NCBI GenBank assembly: GCA_940747215.1
Contig: CALNWS010000053.1
Coordinates: 1-32,540 of the forward strand
Source of the DNA: an uncultured Paraburkholderia sp.
GTDB taxonomy: Bacteria > Pseudomonadota > Gammaproteobacteria > Burkholderiales > Burkholderiaceae
Direction of reading: 5' to 3'
Length of the DNA: 32,540 nucleotides
Of the stretch, positions 1 through 9,648 are shown one piece after another. The notes beneath the pieces are model-generated. The model did no database searches, was not told the DNA's origin, and worked only from the letters and a program-made list of their open reading frames with translations. Each line of letters starts with the position of its first letter. The first letter of the stretch is position 1. Position numbers and translations under genes: made by a program.

Positions 1-130
1 GCACCAAGCAGTCCTCCGCATCCTGATCATGATCACCTTCACCATATAATCCATTGCCCGCGCAACGCCACCTTCCAAACTGATCACGGTCGCCAAAACG
101 GCCTGATCACCATCACCGAAATCCGCAACT
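1..130. mobile_element. possible terminal remnant of an IS21-type insertion sequence
   Basis: No coding frame is convincing here. Three copies of a degenerate motif, TGATCA followed by an RTCRCC-like tail, occur in the same orientation at 24-37, 81-94 and 104-117. Clusters of short subterminal direct repeats are typical of IS21-family ends, and the stretch abuts group II intron sequence that has lost its 5' part. I infer that an IS-mediated event removed the intron's 5' half. The family assignment rests only on the repeats. Confidence 0.3.
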
Positions 131-132
131 AG

Positions 133-918
133 GGATCGTGAAAGCTCGAAGGCTCAAAGTGAATGTGGTGCGGTACACGGACGACTTTGTAATCACCGGC
201 GACTCGCGTGAGTTGCTGGAGTACGAGGTCTGACCTTGGGTAGAGGCATTCCTTGCGGTTCGGGGACTGCAGTTATCGGAGGAGAAAACGCGGATCACAC
301 ACATTGACGAAGGCTTCGATTTCCTAAGGGTGGAATTTCCGGAAGTACAAGGGAAAGATGCTCATAAAGCCGAGCAAAAAGAATGCGCAAGCGTTCTATA
401 GCAAGGTGGCGGAAACGATCAGCAGCAACAAGACGGCGAAGCAGGAGGAGTTGATCCGCTTGTTGAACCCAATGTTGCGTGGGTGGGCGCAGTATCACCA
501 TCCGGTGGTGTTCGCGGTCCGGACGGACGGTTCGCGACGATGGCAGTTAGGGCCTGACAGAGCTGTACTAACTCAGCGGTACGGCGATCAGGAGACACAA
601 GAAGATCCAAGGGGAATTCAATCCCTTTGATCCGAAATGGGAGCAGTATGGCGAGCAACTGCGGCAGATGCGTCTGTGGGATTCGATGCGTTACCGGAAG
701 CAGTGGGCGAAGCTGTACATGTCGCAGAGCGGGTTGTGTGCGCACTGCGGCTGTGCCCTGACGGACGAAACAGGCTGGCACGACCATCATCTGGAATATC
801 GGATGCCGGATGCACGGCGGGTCAGACATATAAGTTGTCCAACCGGGTTCTGCTTCACCCGCGCTGTCACTAGCAGGTACACGTTGTTAAACTAACTACT
901 AAGCCGGTTCTGTCTTAG
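133..918 (+). pseudogene. ltrA: group II intron reverse transcriptase/maturase, 5'-truncated and multiply disrupted
   Basis: Translated pieces in three frames match a LtrA-type intron-encoded protein. First comes the reverse transcriptase active-site segment RYTDDFVITGDS (about 168-205), where YTDD stands for the usual YADD, followed by an in-frame TGA at 230. Next is the maturase segment with LIRLLNPMLRGWAQYHHP (to about 507), then an abrupt join to FAVRTDGSRRW, which in relatives lies tens of residues downstream, implying an internal deletion. An in-frame TAA follows at about 568-570, and then an HNH endonuclease domain with CAHCGCALTDETGWHDHH (about 742-792). The HNH end is shifted again before SNRVLLHP and stops at 916-918. 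The 5' part, with the early RT motifs, is missing. The protein cannot be active as written. Confidence 0.85.
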
Positions 919-940
919 ACAGAACTTTGTTTGTAGATTT

Positions 941-1016
941 GAGCCGTATGCGGGGAAACTCGCACGTACGGTTCTCGGGGGGCCCGATCTTCGTAAGAAG
1001 GTCGGGCTACCCGACA
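941..1016 (+). ncRNA. group II intron domains V and VI (3' end of intron)
   Basis: Positions 941-974 form the diagnostic domain V hairpin: GAGCCGTATGCG pairs with CGCACGTACGGTTC around a short GAAA-type turn. The following segment can fold as domain VI (CCCGATCTT against AAGAAGGTCGGG) with an unpaired A in CTACCC near the 3' end, placing the intron boundary close to 1016. Domain V is the catalytic core of group II ribozymes. Although the maturase gene is ruined, this RNA domain looks intact. The exact 3' splice position is estimated. Confidence 0.85.
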
Positions 1017-1121
1017 ATTCACTCTTGGATTAAGCCGCCGAGGCCTTTCCGACCCCGGAACGCACGTGCCCGAAACGGCACGCAGCGAACCAGCCAAACC
1101 CGCGACGCAGACACCGATCCG

Positions 1122-3929
1122 ATGACCACCGGTTTTCTACAGAAGATTTTTGGCAGCCGTAACCAGCGGCTAGTCAAGCAGTATCAAAAGACCGTCGCGG
1201 CGATCAATGCGCTCGAGCCGCAGATCGAGCAATTGACGGACGATCAACTGCGCGCCAAAACCGATGAATTCCGTCAGCGCGTGGCGAGCGGCGAGTCGCT
1301 CGACAAGCTGCTGCCGGAAGCCTTCGCGATCTGCCGCGAGGCGAGCAAGCGCGTGCTGAAAATGCGTCACTTCGACGTGCAACTGATCGGCGGCATGGTT
1401 CTGCACTACGGCAAGATCGGCGAAATGCGTACGGGCGAGGGCAAGACGCTCGTCGCTACGCTGCCGGTGTACCTGAATGCGCTGTCGGGTCGCGGCGTCC
1501 ACGTGGTCACGGTTAACGACTACCTCGCCCAGCGCGACGCCGAGTGGATGGCGCGCCTGTATAACTTCCTCGGCTTGTCGGTCGGTATCAATCTCTCACA
1601 GATGGACCACGGCGCGAAGCAGGAAGCGTACGCCGCGGACATCACGTACGGCACCAGTAAAGAATTCGGCTTCGACTACCTGCGCGACAACATGGTCTAC
1701 GAGACCGATGCGCGCGTGCAGCGAGCACTCAATTTCGCAGTGGTCGACGAAGTCGACTCGATCTTGATCGACGAAGCGCGTACGCCGCTCATCATCTCCG
1801 GCCAAGCCGAAGACCACACCGAACTCTACGTGCGCATGAATGCGCTGCCGCCGCTACTCGAACGCCAGATCGGCGAAGAGAAAGCCGACGGCACCGGCGT
1901 CGAAAAGCCGGGCGATTACACGCTGGACGAAAAAGGCCGCCAGGGGTTCCTCACGGAATCGGGCCACGAGAAGGCCGAGCGTCTGTTCGCCGAATGGGGC
2001 CTGATCGGCGAGGGCGAGAGCGAGAGCCTGTACGCGCCGCAGAACATCACGCTGATGCACCACGTGTACGCCGCCCTGCGCGCGCACACGCTGTTCCACA
2101 AGGACCAGCACTACGTGGTGCAGAACGGCGAAGTCATCATCGTCGACGAATTCACGGGCCGTCTCATGTCGGGCCGCCGCTGGTCGGACGGTTTGCACCA
2201 GGCCGTCGAAGCGAAGGAACACGTCAAGATCCAGAGCGAGAACCAGACGCTCGCGTCCATCACGTTCCAGAACTACTTCCGCATGTACGCGAAGCTGGCC
2301 GGCATGACTGGTACGGCGGATACGGAAGCGTACGAATTCAACGAGACCTACGGTCTCGAGACGGTCGTGATCCCGACCAACCGTCCGCCGAAGCGGATCG
2401 ACAAGCAGGATCAGATCTACAAAACGGCGAAAGAGCGTTACGACGCAGTGATTCGCGACATCCGCGAATGCTACGAGCGCGGTCAGCCTGTGCTGGTCGG
2501 CACTACGTCGATCGAAAACTCGGAACTGCTGTCGCATCTGCTGAAGCAGGCCGGTTTGCCGCACGAAGTGCTCAACGCTAAGCAGCACGCGCGTGAAGCG
2601 GAGATCGTCGCCGAAGCTGGCCGTCCGAAGCGCATCACCATCGCCACGAACATGGCCGGTCGTGGTACGGACATCGTGCTGGGCGGCAATGCGGAAAAGC
2701 AGGCGTCGTTCATCGAACTGGACGAAACCCTTGCCGACGACGACAAGCAGCGCCGCATCCAGAAACTGCACGACGAATGGCAGGCGCTACACGATCAGGT
2801 GAAGGCCGCGGGCGGTCTGCACATCATCGGCACCGAACGTCACGAATCGCGCCGTATCGACAACCAGCTGCGCGGCCGTGCCGGCCGTCAGGGCGACCCG
2901 GGTTCGTCGCGCTTCTATCTGTCGCTGGAAGATCCGCTGCTGCGCATTTTCGCGGGCGACCGCGTGCGCGCCATCATGGACCGCCTGAAAATGCCCGAAG
3001 GCGAGGCGATCGAAGCGGGCATCGTGTCGCGTTCCATCGAATCGGCGCAACGCAAGGTCGAGGCACGCAACTTCGACGTTCGTAAGCAACTGCTCGAATA
3101 CGACGACGTCTCGAACGACCAGCGCAAGGTGATCTACCAGCAGCGCAACGAACTGCTCGAAGCGAACGACATCACCGAGACCATCGGCGCGATGCGTCAT
3201 GGCGTGATTGCCGACATCGTTCATCAATTCGTGCCGGCGGGCAGCATCGAAGAACAGTGGGACGTGTCTGAGCTCGAAGAAGTGCTGCGCAAGGAATGGC
3301 AGCTCGATCTCGCGATTCAGGAAATGATCAACGAGTCGAATTCGATCAACGCCGAGGAAATTCTCGAAGCGGTCGAGGCTGCAGCAGACGAAGCGTACGA
3401 AGCCAAGGTCGAACTGGTGGGCCGCGAATCGTTCAGCGCGTTCGAACGCTCGATCATGCTGCAAACGCTCGACCGCAGCTGGCGCGAACATCTTGCCGCG
3501 CTCGACCATTTGCGCCAGGGCATCCATCTGCGCGGTTACGCGCAGAAAAATCCGAAGCAGGAATACAAGCGCGAGGCATTCGAACTGTTTGCCGCGATGC
3601 TAGACGCAGTGAAGCTCGAAGTCACGCGCGTGGTGATGAACGTGCAGATCCAATCGCCGGAGCAACTGGAACAGGCCGCCGAGCAGATGGAAGAGCAGGG
3701 CGGCCACGTCGAGTTCCGTCATGCCAAGTTTGCGGAAGCCGCGGCGGCCACACCGGCTGCAGCCGAAGCAGCGACGGCCGCGATGATCGGCGACGCGATG
3801 AGCCACTCGTCGTCGCAGCCGGTGGCGGCGAACGTCACGACCGACAACGTGCCGAAGGTCGGCCGCAACGACCCATGCCCGTGCGGCAGCGGCAAGAAGT
3901 ACAAGCAGTGCCACGGCAAGATCGCATAA
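1122..3929 (+). CDS. secA: preprotein translocase ATPase SecA
   Basis: This is the motor ATPase of the Sec pathway, driving unfolded preproteins through SecYEG at the inner membrane. The 935-residue product has the normal length. Visible features are the Walker A motif MRTGEGKT (102-109), the Walker B/DEVD box VDEVD (208-212) followed by ARTPLIIS, the helicase-like motif NMAGRGTDI, the [15 protein letters not shown] segment, and a C-terminal zinc-binding tail [14 protein letters not shown] (Cys 919, 921, 930 and His 931) that binds SecB and phospholipid. The frame is open upstream to 927, but only because it reads through intron sequence. ATG at 1122 gives the conserved N-terminus [15 protein letters not shown]. 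The intron 3' end is about 105 bp upstream, so the native promoter may have been displaced. Confidence 0.98.
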   Translation: MTTGFLQKIFGSRNQRLVKQYQKTVAAINALEPQIEQLTDDQLRAKTDEFRQRVASGESLDKLLPEAFAICREASKRVLKMRHFDVQLIGGMVLHYGKIGEMRTGEGKTLVATLPVYLNALSGRGVHVVTVNDYLAQRDAEWMARLYNFLGLSVGINLSQMDHGAKQEAYAADITYGTSKEFGFDYLRDNMVYETDARVQRALNFAVVDEVDSILIDEARTPLIISGQAEDHTELYVRMNALPPLLERQIGEEKADGTGVEKPGDYTLDEKGRQGFLTESGHEKAERLFAEWGLIGEGESESLYAPQNITLMHHVYAALRAHTLFHKDQHYVVQNGEVIIVDEFTGRLMSGRRWSDGLHQAVEAKEHVKIQSENQTLASITFQNYFRMYAKLAGMTGTADTEAYEFNETYGLETVVIPTNRPPKRIDKQDQIYKTAKERYDAVIRDIRECYERGQPVLVGTTSIENSELLSHLLKQAGLPHEVLNAKQHAREAEIVAEAGRPKRITIATNMAGRGTDIVLGGNAEKQASFIELDETLADDDKQRRIQKLHDEWQALHDQVKAAGGLHIIGTERHESRRIDNQLRGRAGRQGDPGSSRFYLSLEDPLLRIFAGDRVRAIMDRLKMPEGEAIEAGIVSRSIESAQRKVEARNFDVRKQLLEYDDVSNDQRKVIYQQRNELLEANDITETIGAMRHGVIADIVHQFVPAGSIEEQWDVSELEEVLRKEWQLDLAIQEMINESNSINAEEILEAVEAAADEAYEAKVELVGRESFSAFERSIMLQTLDRSWREHLAALDHLRQGIHLRGYAQKNPKQEYKREAFELFAAMLDAVKLEVTRVVMNVQIQSPEQLEQAAEQMEEQGGHVEFRHAKFAEAAAATPAAAEAATAAMIGDAMSHSSSQPVAANVTTDNVPKVGRNDPCPCGSGKKYKQCHGKIA

Positions 3930-3938
3930 TGCCGAAAG

Positions 3939-3968
3939 CGGCGCGCCTCGAGGCGCGCCGTGTTGTTT
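3939..3968 (+). terminator. probable rho-independent terminator after secA
   Basis: A perfect 22-base palindrome (CGGCGCGCCT mirrored by AGGCGCGCCG around CG, 3939-3960) begins 10 bp after the secA stop and is followed by TGTTGTTT. The T-tract is imperfect, but stem strength and position fit a terminator. Confidence 0.6.
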
Positions 3969-4077
3969 GCGCAGTGCCCTGTAGTTGAATTCGCGGTGAT
4001 CCGGCAACGCCCGGGTCATCAGTTTCCGATCCCTCGATGCCGGCCTCCGCCGGCATTTTCTTCGATAGGTCGCGACC

Positions 4078-5319
4078 ATGGCTGTCAATTTCCCTTCGAT
4101 CGATCCCGCTCAACTCCACCCCGTCGCTGGCGTTACGCTCGGCTGGGCCGAGGCGAATATCCGCAAGTCGAACCGCAAGGACGTGCTGGTTATTTCCGTC
4201 GGCGAAGGCGCGACGGTCGGCGGCGTGTTCACGCAGAACCGCTTTTGCGCCGCGCCGGTTACGGTGTGCCGCGAGAACCTGGAACGCGTTCGTGCGGGCG
4301 GCAAGCCGATCCGCGCGCTGGTCATCAACACGGGCAATGCGAACGCGGGTGCCGGCGAGCCGGGTCTCGTGGCGGCGCGCGAAACCTGCGCGGAGCTCGC
4401 ACGTCTCGCCGACATCACGCCGGAACAGGTGCTGCCGTTCTCCACGGGCGTGATTCTGGAGCCGCTGCCGGTGGACCGTCTGAAGGCCGGTTTGCCGGCT
4501 GCGTTGGCGAACCGCAAGGAGGCGAACTGGTACGACGCGGCGCAGGCCATCATGACCACGGACACGTTGCCGAAGGCGGCGTCGCGTCAGATCACGATCG
4601 ACGGCCACACGGTCACGCTCACCGGCATTAGCAAGGGCGCCGGCATGATCAAGCCGAACATGGCCACCATGCTCGGCTTTCTCGCGTTCGACGCGAACGT
4701 TGCCCAGCCGGTGATCGACGCGCTGGTCAAGCACGTGGCGGATCGCTCGTTCAACTGCATCACGATCGACGGCGATACGTCCACCAACGATTCGTTCATC
4801 CTGATCGCGTCGGGCAAATCGAGCCTGCCCGCGATCACGTCCACCGACTCGCCCGCTTACGCAGCGTTGGGCGACGTGGTGACGGACGTCGCCCAAACCC
4901 TCGCGCAACTGATCGTGCGCGACGGCGAAGGCGCGACAAAATTCATGACCGTGCAGGTTGAAGGCGGCGCAAACGTCGCCGAATGCCGGAAGATCGCCTA
5001 CGCGATCGGCCATTCGCCGCTCGTCAAAACGGCCATCTATGCATCGGACCCGAACCTCGGCCGCATTCTCGCGACCATCGGCTATGCCGGCGTGGACGAT
5101 CTCGACGTCGGCAAGATCGATCTGTATCTGGACGACGTGCTGGTCGCCACTGCCGGCGGCCGCAATCCGGCCTACCGCGAAGAAGACGGCCAGCGCGTCA
5201 TGAAGAAGAGCGAGATCGGCATTCGCGTCGTGCTCGGGCGCGGCAATGCGCAAGCCACGATCTGGACTTGCGACCTATCGCACGACTACGTGAGCATCAA
5301 CGCCGACTATCGTTCGTAA
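4078..5319 (+). CDS. argJ: bifunctional ornithine acetyltransferase / N-acetylglutamate synthase ArgJ
   Basis: ArgJ transfers the acetyl group from N-acetylornithine to glutamate, recycling acetyl groups in arginine synthesis; many homologues also use acetyl-CoA. The precursor cleaves itself at a conserved Ala-Thr bond, the new N-terminal Thr being the nucleophile. The motif [14 protein letters not shown] is present, with the scissile bond at about A196/T197. Length is 413 residues, normal for the family. Other conserved blocks are [18 protein letters not shown]-like [10 protein letters not shown], and the C-terminal [15 protein letters not shown]. The ATG at 4078 gives the expected [10 protein letters not shown] start. 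The gene follows secA with a gap of about 150 bp containing the secA terminator, so it probably has its own promoter. Confidence 0.97.
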   Translation: MAVNFPSIDPAQLHPVAGVTLGWAEANIRKSNRKDVLVISVGEGATVGGVFTQNRFCAAPVTVCRENLERVRAGGKPIRALVINTGNANAGAGEPGLVAARETCAELARLADITPEQVLPFSTGVILEPLPVDRLKAGLPAALANRKEANWYDAAQAIMTTDTLPKAASRQITIDGHTVTLTGISKGAGMIKPNMATMLGFLAFDANVAQPVIDALVKHVADRSFNCITIDGDTSTNDSFILIASGKSSLPAITSTDSPAYAALGDVVTDVAQTLAQLIVRDGEGATKFMTVQVEGGANVAECRKIAYAIGHSPLVKTAIYASDPNLGRILATIGYAGVDDLDVGKIDLYLDDVLVATAGGRNPAYREEDGQRVMKKSEIGIRVVLGRGNAQATIWTCDLSHDYVSINADYRS

Positions 5320-5331
5320 CCGGTTCATTGC

Positions 5332-5347
5332 GCGGCCTTCGGGCCGC
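5332..5347 (+). terminator. short GC-rich hairpin with TTCG tetraloop between argJ and the ATPase gene
   Basis: GCGGCC-TTCG-GGCCGC is a perfect 6-bp stem capped by an exceptionally stable UUCG tetraloop, 12 bp after the argJ stop. There is no T-run, so it may be a weak terminator, an mRNA 3'-end stabiliser or a processing site. Confidence 0.4.
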
Positions 5348-5363
5348 CTGCTTATTCATCTCC

Positions 5364-6239
5364 ATGGACAAACTCGAACAGTTTTTGACATGGGCCGAAG
5401 CCGTGCTGGTCCGCCTCGAAGCCATGCTGCCGCCTGCCGCACCGGAAATCGACTGGTCGGCGGCCGTGGCGTTCCGCTGGCGCAAGCGCCAAGGGCGCGG
5501 TTATTTGCAGCCGGTGCCGGCCATTTCCGCGATCACGCTCGACGATCTGCAAAACATCGATCGCCAGAAGGGGCTGATCGAGCAGAACACGCGCCAGTTC
5601 GTACACAAGCAGCCCGCCAACAACGTGCTACTGACGGGCGCGCGCGGCACGGGCAAGTCGTCGCTGATCAAGGCTTGCCTGAACGCGTACGCGAAAGACG
5701 GCCTGCGTCTGATCGAAGTCGACAAGGACGACCTTCACGATCTCGGTGACATCGTCGATCTGATCGCGCAGCGGCCTGAGCGCTTCGTGGTGTTTTGCGA
5801 CAACCTGTCGTTCGAAGACGGCGAATCGGGTTACAAAGCGCTGAAAGTGGCGCTCGACGGCTCGATCGCCGCGCAGTCCGACAACGTGCTGATCTACGCA
5901 ACGTCGAACCGTCGCCATCTGCTGCCCGAGTACATGAGCGACAACGAAACGTACAAGCACACGTCGGACGGCGAGATTCATCCGGGCGAGCTGGTCAAAG
6001 AGAAGATTTCGCTGTCCGAGCGCTTCGGGCTGTGGGTCAGCTTCTATCCGTTCAAACAGGACGACTACCTGTCGATCATCGGCCACTGTTTGCGGCATTT
6101 CGGTTGCGACGAGGCGGAAGTCGAAGCGGCGCGTGGCGATGTGCTGGTCTGGGCGCTCGAACGCGGTTCGCGTTCGGGACGCGTCGCGTGGCAATTCGTG
6201 CGCGACTGGTCCGGCCGCAAAACGTCGACATCGGCATGA
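5364..6239 (+). CDS. DUF815-family AAA+ ATPase
   Basis: The product (291 residues) is a P-loop ATPase of the DUF815 type, a family commonly found beside argJ and mutT in beta-proteobacteria but without a settled function. Visible motifs are Walker A GARGTGKSSLIK (from residue 92), a Walker B-like segment FVVFCDNLSFED, and the downstream block LIYATSNRRHLLPEYMSDN that resembles sensor-1 of AAA+ proteins. The start at 5364 (MDKLEQFLTW) is chosen because the open frame upstream only overlaps argJ in another phase. The stop overlaps the next gene's start (ATGA at 6236-6239), indicating translational coupling with the Nudix gene. Confidence 0.85.
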   Translation: MDKLEQFLTWAEAVLVRLEAMLPPAAPEIDWSAAVAFRWRKRQGRGYLQPVPAISAITLDDLQNIDRQKGLIEQNTRQFVHKQPANNVLLTGARGTGKSSLIKACLNAYAKDGLRLIEVDKDDLHDLGDIVDLIAQRPERFVVFCDNLSFEDGESGYKALKVALDGSIAAQSDNVLIYATSNRRHLLPEYMSDNETYKHTSDGEIHPGELVKEKISLSERFGLWVSFYPFKQDDYLSIIGHCLRHFGCDEAEVEAARGDVLVWALERGSRSGRVAWQFVRDWSGRKTSTSA

Positions 6240-6664
6240 GCGAAGTCGAAAAGAACGCAGCGGGCCGCAAGGTGACGGAAGTAGCGGTCGGCGTGCTCGT
6301 GCAGCCCGACGACCGCTATCTACTGGCGCAACGACCGGCCGGCAAACCCTATGAAGGCTACTGGGAGTTTCCGGGCGGCAAGCTGGAAGCGAGCGAGTCG
6401 GTCGAGGCCGCGCTCGCGCGCGAACTGCACGAGGAACTGGGCATCGAGGTGAAGGCGAGCCATCTCTGGCATACGCTCGAACACGATTACCCGCATGCCT
6501 ACGTGCGGCTCTTCTTCTGCAAAGTGACCGACTGGGTTGGCGAGCCGCATGGCCGCGAGGGGCAGGCGTTCGTCTGGCAGACGCTTCCCGCCGATGTGGA
6601 GCCGCTGTTGCCCGCTACGATTCCCGTGCTGGAATGGCTGGCGGCCGAAAAGAAGTATAGGTAA
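6236..6664 (+). CDS. mutT: MutT-like Nudix hydrolase (8-oxo-dGTP diphosphatase type)
   Basis: This 142-residue protein has a complete Nudix box: GGKLEASESVEAALARELHE followed immediately by ELGI, fitting the GX5EX7REUXEEXGU pattern. MutT enzymes hydrolyse 8-oxo-dGTP to the monophosphate and so prevent A:T to C:G transversions. The N-terminal strand VAVGVLVQPDDRYLLAQRP and the FPGG motif match MutT rather than RppH or other Nudix groups. The gene overlaps the preceding ATPase gene by four bases (ATGA), so the two are co-translated. Substrate is inferred from family resemblance only. Confidence 0.88.
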   Translation: MSEVEKNAAGRKVTEVAVGVLVQPDDRYLLAQRPAGKPYEGYWEFPGGKLEASESVEAALARELHEELGIEVKASHLWHTLEHDYPHAYVRLFFCKVTDWVGEPHGREGQAFVWQTLPADVEPLLPATIPVLEWLAAEKKYR

Positions 6665-6667
6665 GAC

Positions 6668-6715
6668 GCGGATGTGACGGGCGGTTTTTCGAAGCCCGAA
6701 GCCGGTCACGTCCGC
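6668..6715. terminator. long imperfect hairpin between convergent mutT and yacG
   Basis: GCGGATGTGAC (6668-6678) pairs with GTCACGTCCGC (6705-6715), an 11-bp stem with one G-T wobble, starting four bases after the mutT stop. It lies between convergent genes and may end transcription on both strands, but no T-run follows on either side. Confidence 0.4.
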
Positions 6716-6800
6716 TAGCCGTTCCGTTCTATAGGTTCAACGCGCGGGTGCAACACCCGTGCTCAACAACGCTCGTGTTCGACAAGCGCCTCGGCGCGTC

Positions 6801-6998
6801 TTAATGCGGGTTATGTTCGCCGTCGGGCGTTTCGTCCGAGGACGCTTCCTGATCATTTCCGCCAATCTTGTACTTCTCCGCGGCCCAGGCACCGAGGTCG
6901 ATCTGTTTGCAACGTTCCGAGCAGAACGGGCGAAAGCGGCTTTCAGGTGTCCAGCGGACGTCTTTTCCGCAGGTGGGGCATTTGACGACGGTAGGCAT
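6801..6998 (-). CDS. yacG: DNA gyrase inhibitor YacG, small zinc-binding protein
   Basis: This 65-residue protein carries the family's four-cysteine zinc site: Cys7 and Cys10 (CPTCGK), then Cys26 and Cys30 ([12 protein letters not shown]), followed by WAAEKYKI. YacG in E. coli binds GyrB and inhibits DNA binding by gyrase. The C-terminal third ([18 protein letters not shown]) is acidic and probably disordered, as in homologues. The order zapD-yacG at the end of the coaE/pilin operon is the common arrangement in beta- and gamma-proteobacteria. The gene begins 146 bp downstream of the zapD stop. Confidence 0.93.
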   Translation of the reverse strand: MPTVVKCPTCGKDVRWTPESRFRPFCSERCKQIDLGAWAAEKYKIGGNDQEASSDETPDGEHNPH

Positions 6999-7144
6999 AC
7001 GGTCGGGCAGTCAATCGCAATTGGAACAAGTAATGAATATAGGGGCATTTTTCGCCGCTTCAAAGGCGAAGCCCCTCGATTCAGATTGATCTGGTTATGT
7101 GACAGGCTCGCTGCGAGCCCGTGGTGGAGCCGCTGCAGGTGTGA

Positions 7145-7900
7145 TTAAAGGCTGCAAAGCGTGAGCTGGAACGGCACGTCGACATCGACGGCACGCGGAC
7201 GCAAATCACCATCCTGCACGGTAAAGCGTACCCACAGCATGTATTTGTTGGCGCTCGCTTCCGGAATGACGCGCAAATCGGGTGCCACGCGCACCTGCAT
7301 CAATTGATACGAGCGACCCGACAGCATCTGCTGATAGCTGCCCTGCATGGCCATGACTTTCGACGCCTGACCCGATTCGCGCGCGAGACGCAGAACGATG
7401 GTGGCCGCGTCTCGCAGCGGCAGCAACGGCGTGACCCACTTCGCGATGTCCTGACGACGCTGGTCAGGATGAATCTGTTGCCACGCGTAGTAGGAGGGCA
7501 GGTCGAATTTGCAGGTGCCGCCGGGAATGATCGCGCGGCTGCGAATGCTCGCGAGCCATTCGTTCTCTGCAAGATGCTGGCCGGTCTTGCCCTGCATCTG
7601 CGACAGGCCCACAAGAGTTTGCTCGATTTCACCCAGCACCGTTTCGAGCGCGTTCTGCTCGATACCCGGATTGCCGCGGAACGACGCCAAGGTTTGCCGC
7701 TGACGTTCGAGTTCCTTCATCAGATCCGACTTCAGATCCGCACGCCCCGCAACTTCTGAAATTTCGAACAACGTTACCAGTGCGACGTGATGTTCCCTGG
7801 CGTCTTCTTGCGTCAGAAAGAACGTGAAGCGCTCGAACAGGTCTTCGAGGCGCAGTAGCGTCCGGATTCGCTCGTTGAAGGGATACTCGTAAAGGATCAA
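7145..7900 (-). CDS. zapD: cell division protein ZapD
   Basis: ZapD (formerly YacF/DUF1342) crosslinks FtsZ filaments and helps keep the Z ring together at midcell. The 251-residue product begins [20 protein letters not shown], the highly conserved N-terminal helix of the family. It continues with [21 protein letters not shown] and later [18 protein letters not shown], and ends in a beta-strand-rich half. The start codon appears to be TTG at 7900, since the conserved residues begin immediately and no ATG is available nearby; GAGGCGAG just upstream could serve as ribosome binding site. A sigma70-like promoter lies 43-71 bp upstream. Neighbours are coaE upstream and yacG downstream. Confidence 0.92.
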   Translation of the reverse strand: MILYEYPFNERIRTLLRLEDLFERFTFFLTQEDAREHHVALVTLFEISEVAGRADLKSDLMKELERQRQTLASFRGNPGIEQNALETVLGEIEQTLVGLSQMQGKTGQHLAENEWLASIRSRAIIPGGTCKFDLPSYYAWQQIHPDQRRQDIAKWVTPLLPLRDAATIVLRLARESGQASKVMAMQGSYQQMLSGRSYQLMQVRVAPDLRVIPEASANKYMLWVRFTVQDGDLRPRAVDVDVPFQLTLCSL

Positions 7901-7942
7901 TCGGGCTCGCCTCGGGCGTGGTCGGTGACGGGAATGCAGAAC

Positions 7943-7971
7943 ATTCTAATGCCATGAGACTACCCTAGCAA
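7943..7971 (-). promoter_or_regulatory. candidate sigma70 promoter for zapD-yacG
   Basis: On the minus strand TTGCTA (7971-7966) and TAGAAT (7948-7943) are separated by exactly 17 bp, about 45 bp before the zapD start and within the 173-bp gap after coaE. It suggests that zapD-yacG can be transcribed independently of the damaged pil operon. Confidence 0.45.
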
Positions 7972-8073
7972 TCACGCACTTTTCCCGCAGGCTTTTGCAA
8001 CTTTTCTGATGTGTTTGAGTCGGTTTTCTCGTCACCTTTGGCTCGCGAGCGGCGATAAAGTTCAACCGGATTT

Positions 8074-8676
8074 TCATGCACCGGCGAGTGACAGGTACAT
8101 CTGATGCTGTGCGTCGACCTGTGCTTTGAGTGATTCGAGGGATGCGTTGTCGTTATCGATGACGTCGTTGGTGGCTTCGAGGCGCGCTTCGCGCGTGGCC
8201 TGGCGAGCAATAATCGCGAGCACCTGTTCGCGGCTGAAACCGTTGCGGTTCATGACACGCGTGATTTGCGTCTCGACGCTGCAATCGACCGTCAGCACGC
8301 GATCGACCCGCGATTTCCACGTTCCCGATTCGATGAGCAACGGCACCACCAGAATGACGTACGGGCCTTGTGCCTCGCGCTGTTCGCGTTCGGTTTCCGC
8401 GCGAATGAGCGGATGCACGATGCTTTCGAGGCGCTTGCGCGCGGTGTCGTCGGCGAATACGAGCGTGCGCATGCGGGCGCGGTCGAGCGAGCCGTCTGCC
8501 GCAACGAACTCGTTGCCGAACTCCGCAGCGATGGCCGGCATCGCGATGCCGTTCGGTGCCGTGATGCGATGCGCGATCAGGTCTGTGTCGACGAGCGGCA
8601 CGCCATGCGCAGCGAACAGGTCGGCCACGGTGGATTTGCCGCTGCCGATGCCGCCGGTGAGTCCCACTTCGAACAT
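8074..8676 (-). CDS. coaE: dephospho-CoA kinase CoaE
   Basis: CoaE catalyses the last step of coenzyme A synthesis, phosphorylating the 3' hydroxyl of dephospho-CoA. The 200-residue product opens with [16 protein letters not shown], the Walker A P-loop at residues 8-16, followed by the conserved [11 protein letters not shown] with the catalytic Asp region. Later blocks [25 protein letters not shown] and [20 protein letters not shown] are typical. It starts three bases after pilD ends, so the two are co-transcribed as in many proteobacteria. As an essential gene it stays intact although the pil genes ahead of it are decaying. Confidence 0.97.
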   Translation of the reverse strand: MFEVGLTGGIGSGKSTVADLFAAHGVPLVDTDLIAHRITAPNGIAMPAIAAEFGNEFVAADGSLDRARMRTLVFADDTARKRLESIVHPLIRAETEREQREAQGPYVILVVPLLIESGTWKSRVDRVLTVDCSVETQITRVMNRNGFSREQVLAIIARQATREARLEATNDVIDNDNASLESLKAQVDAQHQMYLSLAGA

Positions 8677-8679
8677 GCT

Positions 8680-9621
8680 TCAGCCTCCCAGAGCCAAGTA
8701 GAGCGGTATGCCGAGAAACAGCGTAACAGCGCCACCGGCTGCGAGGAAAGGTCCGAACGGCAGCGGCTCTTCGAAGCGCATGCGACCGCGCCACGTGGCC
8801 GCGAGACCCACCACGGCGCCTGCCACGGCCGCGATCAGCACGATCTGCGGCAACGCGGCCCAGCTAAGCCACGCGCCGAGCGCTGCCAGCAGCTTGAAAT
8901 CGCCATAACCCATGCCTTCCACGCCGCGCACGAGTTTGAACACCCAATGCACGGCCCACAGCACGAGATAACCGAAAATCGCGCCGAGCACCGCATCCTG
9001 CAGGCTCGCGAACATGCTGTTGAAATTGACGATGATGCCCGCCCACAGCAGCGGCAACGTCATCGAGTCGGGCAGCAGATGTGTGTCGATATCGATTGCG
9101 CTCATCGCGAGGAGAGTTGCGCACAGGCCGAATGCAGCGAGCGCCGTACCGGTGGGACCGAATAGCATGAGCGCGCCGACCGCAAGCGCGGCGCTGGCGA
9201 TTTCGAGCAACGGATAGCGCAAGCTCACATGCGTCTTGCAGGCGGAACAGCGGCCGCGCAACAACACATAGCTGAGCACAGGCAGGTTTTCCCATGTACT
9301 CAGCACGTGGCCGCAATGCGGACAGGCGCTGCGCGGCACCCACAGGTTGTAACGATCGGGCAAGCCGTCGTCTTCCAGCGGTTCGTCCATCGCCTCGCTG
9401 ACTTCTTCGCGCCAGGTGCGCTCCAGCATGATCGGCACGCGATGCACGACGACGTTCAGGAAGCTGCCGATCACGAGACCGATCACGATCGCGAATGCAA
9501 TCTGAACGCCGACGGGCAAGCTGCCAAACGCCGCGCTCAGGTCGGACGCGAAGTGGCCAGGCAGCAAGCCGGACAGCAGGCTAGAAGAGGTGTCGAGCAC
9601 GAGTAAAGGAGTTGCCTGCAT
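8680..9621 (-). CDS. pilD: prepilin peptidase / N-methyltransferase PilD (GspO)
   Basis: PilD is the inner-membrane aspartic protease that cleaves leader peptides of type IV prepilins and type II pseudopilins and methylates the new N-terminus. The 313-residue product has the full layout: an N-terminal membrane segment with GLVIGSFLNVVVHRVP, a cytoplasmic loop with two zinc-binding Cys pairs (CPHCG and CSAC), then several membrane helices holding the two catalytic aspartates (in DIDTHLLPDSMTLP and in the GYGDFK motif). It is apparently intact, although its partner pilC just upstream is not. It lies between pilC (27-bp gap) and coaE (3-bp gap). Confidence 0.95.
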   Translation of the reverse strand: MQATPLLVLDTSSSLLSGLLPGHFASDLSAAFGSLPVGVQIAFAIVIGLVIGSFLNVVVHRVPIMLERTWREEVSEAMDEPLEDDGLPDRYNLWVPRSACPHCGHVLSTWENLPVLSYVLLRGRCSACKTHVSLRYPLLEIASAALAVGALMLFGPTGTALAAFGLCATLLAMSAIDIDTHLLPDSMTLPLLWAGIIVNFNSMFASLQDAVLGAIFGYLVLWAVHWVFKLVRGVEGMGYGDFKLLAALGAWLSWAALPQIVLIAAVAGAVVGLAATWRGRMRFEEPLPFGPFLAAGGAVTLFLGIPLYLALGG

Positions 9622-9648
9622 AGAGATTGGATGGATTCGGCCGTGATG

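Noticed and set aside
927..1121. Apparent 65-residue N-terminal extension of SecA
   Set aside because: The upstream part of the frame translates group II intron domain V/VI and leader [15 protein letters not shown] at 1122 is the conserved SecA start.
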